From Anaerolineales bacterium (GTDB lineage Bacteria > Chloroflexota > Anaerolineae > Anaerolineales > UBA11579), in NCBI GenBank assembly GCA_019454165.1, contig CP075367.1:1528805-1592804 (forward strand): 64,000 nt of DNA. The letters are read 5' to 3'. How positions within the stretch are numbered: position 1 is the first letter of the stretch; every line of letters begins with the position of its first letter. The position numbers and the translations under genes were made by a program. The notes beneath the pieces were generated by a model. The model did not search any database. It saw nothing but the letters and a program-made list of their open reading frames with translations, and had not been told where the DNA came from. This document shows, piece by piece, positions 59,484 to 64,000 of this stretch.

Positions 59484-59936
59484 ATGGCAGAAAAAGTAGT
59501 CGCCCGCAACCGCAAGGCCAGCCATGACTACGTCCTCAAAGAGAAGTACGAGGCCGGGCTGGCCCTTATGGGCAGCGAGATCAAGTCCATCCGCGCCGGG
59601 CAAGTCAGCCTCAAAGAGGCCTATGTGCGCACCAACGGGCGCGAAGCCTACCTGGTCAACGCCCACATCGCCCCCTACAACCAGGCCGGCAAAGACGGGC
59701 ACGAGCCGCTGCGCGAGCGCAAGCTTCTGCTGCACGCCAAAGAGATCGCCGAGCTGTACGACGAGGTCAAGCGCAACGGCAGCACCATCGTGCCGCTGCA
59801 GATCTACCTGAAAAAAGGCCGCGCCAAGCTGGAGATCTCGGTAGCCAAGGGCAAAAAGAAGTGGGACAAACGCCAGGATATTGCCAAACGAGATGCCGAG
59901 CGTGAGATGGCCCGCGCCATGAAGCACCGCGACTGA
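59484..59936 (+). CDS. smpB: SsrA-binding protein SmpB
   Basis: 150 residues. VVARNRKASHDYVLKEKYEA, LMGSEIKSIRAGQVSLKEAY and LHAKEIAELYDEVKRNG are the oligonucleotide-binding barrel motifs; the basic C-terminal tail (KGKKKWDKRQDIAKRDAERE) folds in the ribosomal mRNA channel. With tmRNA it rescues stalled ribosomes. No tmRNA gene is recognisable in the window. hutH starts 10 nt downstream. Confidence 0.96.
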   Translation: MAEKVVARNRKASHDYVLKEKYEAGLALMGSEIKSIRAGQVSLKEAYVRTNGREAYLVNAHIAPYNQAGKDGHEPLRERKLLLHAKEIAELYDEVKRNGSTIVPLQIYLKKGRAKLEISVAKGKKKWDKRQDIAKRDAEREMARAMKHRD

Positions 59937-59946
59937 CAGGAGCTGC

Positions 59947-61491
59947 ATGTCCAAAACCCGCATTGAAATAGACGGCGAACATCTCAGCCTGCACGATGTC
60001 GTGCAGGTGGCCCATGGCCAGGCAGAGGTTCGCCTGGCCTCGGCCGCCCGCCAGCGGGTCGCCCAGTCTCAGGCTTGGGTCGACGAGATCATCGCCCGCG
60101 GCAAGCCGGTCTATGGCATCAACACCGGCTTCGGCATCTTTGCCGACAAACAGATCTCGCCCGAGGACGCCCGCACCCTCAACCGCAATCTGATCCTCAG
60201 CCACGCCACTGCCACCGGGCCGGAACTGCCCGCCGAGGTGGTGCGGGCCGCCATGCTCATCCGCGCCAACACGCTCGCCGCTGGGCACTCCGGCGCCCGC
60301 CCCGAGCTGATCGAAACCCTGCTGGCGATGCTCAACCAGGGCGTCATCCCCATCATCCCATCGCAGGGCTCGCTGGGCTCCTCTGGCGACCTGGCCCCCC
60401 TATCCCAACTGGCGCTCGTCCTCAGCACAGACGCGGCTGACCGGGCCGAAGACTCCGGCTGGGCGATCTACGACGGCGAACGCATGGACGGCAAAGCTGC
60501 CATGGCTGCCGCCGGTATCCAGCGTCTGGTGCTAGGGCCGAAAGAGGGCCTGGCCATTACCAACGGTGCCACCTTCTCCGCCGCCCTGGGCGCGCTCACC
60601 CTGGCGCTGGCCGAGACGCTGCTCGACGCGGCTTCGCTCAGCGCCGCCCTGGCGCTGGAGGCGATGCAAGGTGCATCGGCCGCGCTCGACCCGCGCCTGC
60701 ACGCTGCCCGCAAGCAGCCCGGCCAGATGGCCGTGGCCGAACGTATGCGCCAGCTCACCGAGGGCAGCAGCCTGCTGGATACGGCCGGCCGCGTGCAGGA
60801 TGTGTATTCGCTGCGCTGCGCCCCGCAGATCCAAGGCCCGGCGCACGAGGCGCTGGCTTATGTGCGCACCATCATCGAGCACGAGATCAATGCTGCCACC
60901 GACAACCCGCTGCTCTTCGACGGCATCAGTATCTCCGGCGGCAACTTCCACGGCGAGCCGGTCGGCATGGCGCTCGACTTCCTCAAGATCGCCCTGAGCG
61001 AGATCGCCGCCGTCTCCGAGCGGCGCAGCTTCCTGCTCCTCGACAGCAAGATGAACGGCGGCCTGCCGCCGATGCTGGTCGCCACGCCTGAGGCGGCTGG
61101 CCTCAACTCCGGCATGATGATGCTGCAATACACCGCCGCCTCGCTGGTGCTCGAGAACCAAACCCTGGCCGCGCCCGACTCAGTGCGCTCGCTGCCCACC
61201 AGCGCCGGCCAGGAGGATCACAACGCCAACTCCATGACCGCCGCCCGCCACGCCTGGCAGGTGGCGTACAACACAGCCCATGTGCTGGCCGTGGAGCTGA
61301 CCCTGGGCGCACGCGCCCTGGCGCTGCGCCTGCGCCAGCATCCGCAGGCGCAGGCCGGCCGCGGCACGGCCGCCGCCCTGGCCACCATCCACGCCGAAGC
61401 GCCCTTTGAGCCGGGCGACGCTCTCTGGGCGCCGGCCGTCGAGCGCGTCAAGACTCTGCTGCTGGCAGGCAAGCTACAGGAACCGGCATGA
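59947..61491 (+). CDS. hutH: Histidine ammonia-lyase (MIO enzyme)
   Basis: 514 residues. VYGINTGFGIFAD holds the active Tyr, NLILSHATATG follows, and the prosthetic-group site reads GSLGSSGDLAPL, so the MIO tripeptide is Ser145-Ser146-Gly147 in place of the usual Ala-Ser-Gly. The family pattern tolerates Ser at the first place. NFHGEPVGMALDFLK and SLPTSAGQEDHNANS are later HAL motifs. It removes ammonia from histidine to give urocanate, the first step of histidine use. AGGAG lies 4 nt before ATG. No hutU, hutI or hutG is in view. Confidence 0.9.
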   Translation: MSKTRIEIDGEHLSLHDVVQVAHGQAEVRLASAARQRVAQSQAWVDEIIARGKPVYGINTGFGIFADKQISPEDARTLNRNLILSHATATGPELPAEVVRAAMLIRANTLAAGHSGARPELIETLLAMLNQGVIPIIPSQGSLGSSGDLAPLSQLALVLSTDAADRAEDSGWAIYDGERMDGKAAMAAAGIQRLVLGPKEGLAITNGATFSAALGALTLALAETLLDAASLSAALALEAMQGASAALDPRLHAARKQPGQMAVAERMRQLTEGSSLLDTAGRVQDVYSLRCAPQIQGPAHEALAYVRTIIEHEINAATDNPLLFDGISISGGNFHGEPVGMALDFLKIALSEIAAVSERRSFLLLDSKMNGGLPPMLVATPEAAGLNSGMMMLQYTAASLVLENQTLAAPDSVRSLPTSAGQEDHNANSMTAARHAWQVAYNTAHVLAVELTLGARALALRLRQHPQAQAGRGTAAALATIHAEAPFEPGDALWAPAVERVKTLLLAGKLQEPA

Positions 61492-62012
61492 AATACATTC
61501 AGATGATGCAACGGGTGGGCCGCCTGCTGTTCGCGTTCATGTGGGTGCCATTTGTATGCGTCTTCGTCGGCACTGCCAGCGAAATGTTCGGCAGCGCCGG
61601 CGTGCGCTTCACCGACTGGGTCAACCAATATCTGCCCGGCTTTGTCAGTTCCAATGGCGAGCTGTCCTTGCTGTCCGAGATCTCGATCGGCGTCACCATC
61701 GCCCTCTCGATGCTGTCCATGCTCCTGATCTTTGGCAGCGTGTTCGTCTCCGCCGCGCTCAACAAGCGGCTGCGCCAGAATGGCAAACCCGCCACCGCCA
61801 AGATCGTCAGCCTCGCCTCCACCGGCACGCGCATCAACGGCCAGCCGGTGGTGCGCTTCATGCTCGAGGTCCAGCCGAGCGACCGCAGCGCCTTCCACGC
61901 TGAAACAGACCAGTTGGTTGACCAGGTAAGCCTGCCCCGCCTCCAGCCCGGCCATGAGGTCCAGGTGCGCTATGACCCCGACAGCCTGGATGTTGCCCTG
62001 GCCGATCTCTAA
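61488..62012 (+). CDS. DUF3592-like two-helix membrane protein
   Basis: 174 residues, overlapping the hutH stop by ATGA. A membrane helix near residues 12-32, an outer loop (GSAGVRFTDWVNQYLPGF) and a second helix at about 68-92 precede a small soluble domain (ATAKIVSLASTGTRINGQPV, VSLPRLQPGHEVQVRYDPDS). The latter resembles the DUF3592 fold. Function unknown; the link to hutH is positional only. Confidence 0.65.
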   Translation: MKYIQMMQRVGRLLFAFMWVPFVCVFVGTASEMFGSAGVRFTDWVNQYLPGFVSSNGELSLLSEISIGVTIALSMLSMLLIFGSVFVSAALNKRLRQNGKPATAKIVSLASTGTRINGQPVVRFMLEVQPSDRSAFHAETDQLVDQVSLPRLQPGHEVQVRYDPDSLDVALADL

Positions 62013-62032
62013 TTTCGGCATTAGGCTTTTGC

Positions 62033-62062
62033 TTGCGTTTGGGCTAAGAATGTTGATAAAAT
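62033..62062 (+). promoter_or_regulatory. Promoter of the A-type Fe-S carrier
   Basis: TTGCGT, 18 nt, TAAAAT, about 30 nt before ATG 62093, followed by an AAAGGAG ribosome binding site. Confidence 0.5.
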
Positions 62063-62092
62063 AGACGGGTATCACTTTGAAAAGGAGCTTTC

Positions 62093-62581
62093 ATGGCACT
62101 CGCTGAAACCCAGATCAACGCTCAACCGATGGTTGAGACCCCCAAACTGACGATCACTGCCACCGCGGCTGAGGCTGTGCGTGGTTTGATGGCCCAACGC
62201 AACCTGGAAGACCACGCCCTGCGCGTGTTCGTACAGGGTGGCGGCTGCAGCGGCTTCCAATATGGGATGGCGCTTGAATCCACCGTGCGCGACAGCGACC
62301 TGGTGGTGGAGCAGCACGGCGTGCGCGTCGTCGTAGACGAAGTATCCGTCGGCTACCTGCGCGGCGCCAGCATCGACTACGTGAACGATGTGATGGCCAG
62401 CGGCTTCAAGATCGAGAACCCCAACGCCACCTCGGCCTGCGGCTGCGGGCACTCCTTCCGCACGGACGGACAAGACGCCCCTGACCACCACGGCGCATCC
62501 GGCTGCGGTTGTGGCGGCAGCCATGAGCACGGCGGCCACTCGCACGCCAGCGGCGCAAGCTGTGGCTGCGGCGGGCACTAA
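62093..62581 (+). CDS. A-type Fe-S carrier (IscA/ErpA-like) with His/Cys-rich tail
   Basis: 162 residues. The A-type motif is complete: FVQGGGCSGFQYGMAL (Cys52) and NPNATSACGCGHSF (Cys116, Cys118), the three ligands that hold a [2Fe-2S] or [4Fe-4S] cluster for delivery to apo-proteins. The usual length is about 110-120 residues. Here about 40 extra residues rich in Gly, His and Cys follow (GASGCGCGGSHEHGGHSHAS), ending in another CGCGGH. This tail suggests extra metal storage or sensing and is not part of the standard family. An AAAGGAG site lies 6 nt upstream. Confidence 0.92.
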   Translation: MALAETQINAQPMVETPKLTITATAAEAVRGLMAQRNLEDHALRVFVQGGGCSGFQYGMALESTVRDSDLVVEQHGVRVVVDEVSVGYLRGASIDYVNDVMASGFKIENPNATSACGCGHSFRTDGQDAPDHHGASGCGCGGSHEHGGHSHASGASCGCGGH

Positions 62582-62598
62582 CTAACAGTTGCTTAAAC

Positions 62599-62629
62599 AA
62601 AAAAGCTGCTCGTTCGAGCAGCTTTTTTT
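62599..62629. terminator. Bidirectional intrinsic terminator
   Basis: AAAAAAGCTGCTCG and CGAGCAGCTTTTTTT around TT. It lies between the convergent Fe-S carrier and a small membrane gene. Confidence 0.88.
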
Positions 62630-62636
62630 ATTGGGC

Positions 62637-62957
62637 TTAGCGCTTTCTGCGCTGGATAAGTATTGTCAATGCAGTCGAGATAAGCACGAGCACGAACAAG
62701 GTGATCCGCAACGCACCACCCTGCTCCGGATTGGTGACGCCGTTCTGCAGCAGAAACAGCGCATTCAACCCGAGATAGACGGCCAGCGCGCCCCAACCCG
62801 CAGCCAAGCTAGCCTTGCCCGCCGAAAGTGCCCATACGGCCAGCAACAAGCTGGCCACGACCCGCATCGGCTCAAATTGGCCAGTGGCAACATGCAGGGC
62901 AACATCAGCCAGCTGCACCAATACCAAAACAATACCCAGTGTTCGAATCTGCTTCAT
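62637..62957 (-). CDS. Small hydrophobic membrane protein
   Basis: 106 residues with three to four predicted helices (LGIVLVLVQLADVALHVA, ASLLLAVWALSAGKASLAAG in part, and TLFVLVLISTALTILI) and a basic C-terminus RRKR. No family is recognised. An AGGAGAGATG-type site (GAGGAGAG) precedes ATG. It lies downstream of the SH3-domain gene on the same strand. Confidence 0.6.
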   Translation of the reverse strand: MKQIRTLGIVLVLVQLADVALHVATGQFEPMRVVASLLLAVWALSAGKASLAAGWGALAVYLGLNALFLLQNGVTNPEQGGALRITLFVLVLISTALTILIQRRKR

Positions 62958-62986
62958 CTCTCCTCGCTTCTATGTGGGGACAACGA

Positions 62987-63616
62987 TCAACGCTCGCGCA
63001 GGTAGCTGACCGCGGCGGCGAACAGGCCCATCAGCCCGACTCCGGTGATGAGCATCCCGACCGGTACGCCGCCCACGCGGCCGGTACCCGCCTGCTCGAA
63101 CTCTGGGATCTCGAGCGGGTCGGGCGGGGTGAAGGTGGGCATGCGCGTGGCGGGAATCTCCAGCAGGAACTGGGCGGCCAGTGTGGGGTCAATCGTGGGC
63201 GTGACCCGCGGCGTAGGCGTAGGCGGTGGCTCAATGATGCCGAGCTGCGCCGTGCCGAACAGCGCCACCAGCGGAGCATACACCCAGGCCACGCCCTCGG
63301 CCACCGCAGGGTAAAAGACCTGGATCCATTCGCCAGCCACCGAGCGGCCTTTGGCCGGCACCTGTTCGCCGCCCACCAGCACACCCACGGTCGGGTAGTC
63401 TGTGCCGGGGCCGCTGCGAACATTCACCTGTACATGCGAAGGGTCAACAATGATGTAGGCGCCCATCGGCGTGCCAGTGACCGTGGCGATGGATACAGTG
63501 GGCTGCTGCAAATCGGGCGCGGCGTAGGCGGGCGCGAACAGCGGCGCGGCCAGCAAGCTGAAAATGCCCGCTAGCATGACCGCACAACTGATCGAGAAAA
63601 TTCGTAGGAATCGCAT
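62987..63616 (-). CDS. Exported SH3b-domain protein with C-terminal anchor
   Basis: 209 residues from ATG 63616 (a TTG four codons earlier is possible). A signal peptide (residues 1-33, ending PAYAA) is followed by a bacterial SH3 domain with VNVRSGPGTDYPTVGVLVGG and WIQVFYP, a Pro/Thr-rich spacer (PPPTPTPRVTPTIDPT) and a final membrane helix (about 182-202) ending in YLRER. SH3b domains bind cell-wall or peptide ligands, so it probably sits outside the membrane. A TATAAT box lies 13 nt upstream. Confidence 0.8.
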   Translation of the reverse strand: MRFLRIFSISCAVMLAGIFSLLAAPLFAPAYAAPDLQQPTVSIATVTGTPMGAYIIVDPSHVQVNVRSGPGTDYPTVGVLVGGEQVPAKGRSVAGEWIQVFYPAVAEGVAWVYAPLVALFGTAQLGIIEPPPTPTPRVTPTIDPTLAAQFLLEIPATRMPTFTPPDPLEIPEFEQAGTGRVGGVPVGMLITGVGLMGLFAAAVSYLRER

Positions 63617-63628
63617 GGGAAACGCCAA

Positions 63629-63638
63629 GATTATAATC
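63629..63638. promoter_or_regulatory. Palindromic divergent -10 element
   Basis: GATTATAATC is a perfect palindrome giving TATAAT on both strands (63632-63637 plus, 63630-63635 minus) between the SH3b gene and the last gene. Confidence 0.6.
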
Positions 63639-63646
63639 AGCGGCGG

Positions 63647-63661
63647 ATGAGTGCGCGATGA
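63647..63661 (+). other. Four-codon open frame overlapping the next start
   Basis: ATG AGT GCG CGA TGA begins 9 nt after the plus-strand -10 box and its stop overlaps ATG 63658. It could be translated as a leaderless mini-ORF that feeds ribosomes to the main start. Confidence 0.3.
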
Positions 63662-64000
63662 AAACCAAGCGATACCACGGCGAGCTTGACCATGAGGAGA
63701 TGGCAGCTACGCTGGCCAACTTCTTCAACCGCGGCGGGCTGGCCGCGCAGTCCTCCGTGCGCGGCGACACCGCCTATGTGAGCATCAGCACGCGCGAGAA
63801 CCGCAGCAGCGGCGGACGCACCAGCCTGGCGGTGGCGCTGGCCAAGCGCGGCGAGCGCATCGAAGCCAGCGTGAGCGAGCAGTCCGTCCTGGGCCTGGCG
63901 GGCAGCCTGGGCGCCAGCGCCCTGCTGACCTGGCTCAACCCGATGAACCTGCTGGGCCGTCTGGACGATATTGCCGCCGACATTGAGAACCTTTCGCTGG
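63658..64000 (+). CDS. Unknown protein, N-terminal part (runs off the window)
   Basis: The first 114 codons are visible from ATG 63658 with no stop. The sequence starts MKTKRYHGELDHEEMAATL, then NRGGLAAQSSVRGDTAYVSI and a hydrophobic stretch (SVLGLAGSLGASALLTWLNP) that might be a membrane or amphipathic helix. No domain is recognised. It is divergent from the SH3b gene behind a shared -10 palindrome. Confidence 0.6.
   Translation, partial: MKTKRYHGELDHEEMAATLANFFNRGGLAAQSSVRGDTAYVSISTRENRSSGGRTSLAVALAKRGERIEASVSEQSVLGLAGSLGASALLTWLNPMNLLGRLDDIAADIENLSL

Overview
The window is about 64 kb of GC-rich, gene-dense bacterial chromosome. I infer a Chloroflexota genome, probably Anaerolineae-like. 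The grounds are a high-GC gene style with many ATGA/TGATG start-stop overlaps, an alanine-rich giant TPR protein next to a C25-type peptidase, small conserved membrane proteins, a simple lipoprotein and SH3-domain envelope repertoire, and many genes whose -10 box sits 6-9 nt before the start codon. No rRNA, phage, IS element or CRISPR array is visible. One tRNA (His) is present.

Layout. 1-3.4 kb: end of a cytosine-deaminase-like amidohydrolase, an AllH/DUF2877 protein, an NmrA-like reductase and, convergent, a uracil/xanthine permease (nucleobase theme). 3.5-9.4 kb: a family III CoA transferase, DNA polymerase IV with a translationally overlapping PD-(D/E)XK-like protein, tRNA-His next to hisS, exonuclease III and an SRPBCC protein. 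9.4-16.3 kb: cytochrome P450, the primary sigma factor, glucokinase, a small unknown, an ALDH7-type aldehyde dehydrogenase and a sucrase/ferredoxin-like protein. 16.3-20.9 kb: a two-gene non-homologous end-joining locus (ligD, ku) with a divergent histone-deacetylase-like enzyme. 21-31.5 kb: an LLM-class oxidoreductase, a lipoprotein, a nitroreductase, DUF1697 and a bestrophin-like membrane protein, a SulP transporter, a CBS protein, a CADD/TenA-like protein, polyprenyl synthase, TatD and phosphohexomutase. 31.6-38.6 kb: a GT-C glycosyltransferase, iscS-mnmA (sulfur relay to tRNA), and a tightly overlapping small membrane protein-trmI-zinc ribbon-Nudix operon.

38.6-47 kb, all minus strand: a pentose-phosphate block (zwf, gnd, tal, tkt) interleaved with DUF1801, a membrane protein, an enoyl-CoA hydratase and an orphan DNA methyltransferase. 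47-49.7 kb: DUF5996, an S51 peptidase with a tandemly triplicated 3' end, and ribosomal protein L25/Ctc. 50-58.6 kb: the most unusual locus, in which a two-TM small protein, a 1705-residue TPR protein and a 1070-residue protein with a clan CD (caspase/gingipain-like) peptidase domain form one operon. 58.6-64 kb: a repeat-rich intergenic region, smpB, histidine ammonia-lyase, a membrane protein, an A-type Fe-S carrier with a His/Cys-rich tail, two envelope proteins and the start of an unknown gene.

Two genome-wide themes stand out. (i) Leaderless-type promoters, with a TANNNT box placed 6-9 nt before ATG and no Shine-Dalgarno. (ii) A family of dispersed imperfect palindromes built on ATCTGTGTTCATCTGTGG-like words, which sit at gene ends and in at least three cases supply the stop codon or the last residues of a protein. 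Intrinsic terminators, mostly perfect A-run/T-run palindromes that work on both strands, separate several convergent pairs; two other convergent pairs overlap at their stop codons with no terminator.
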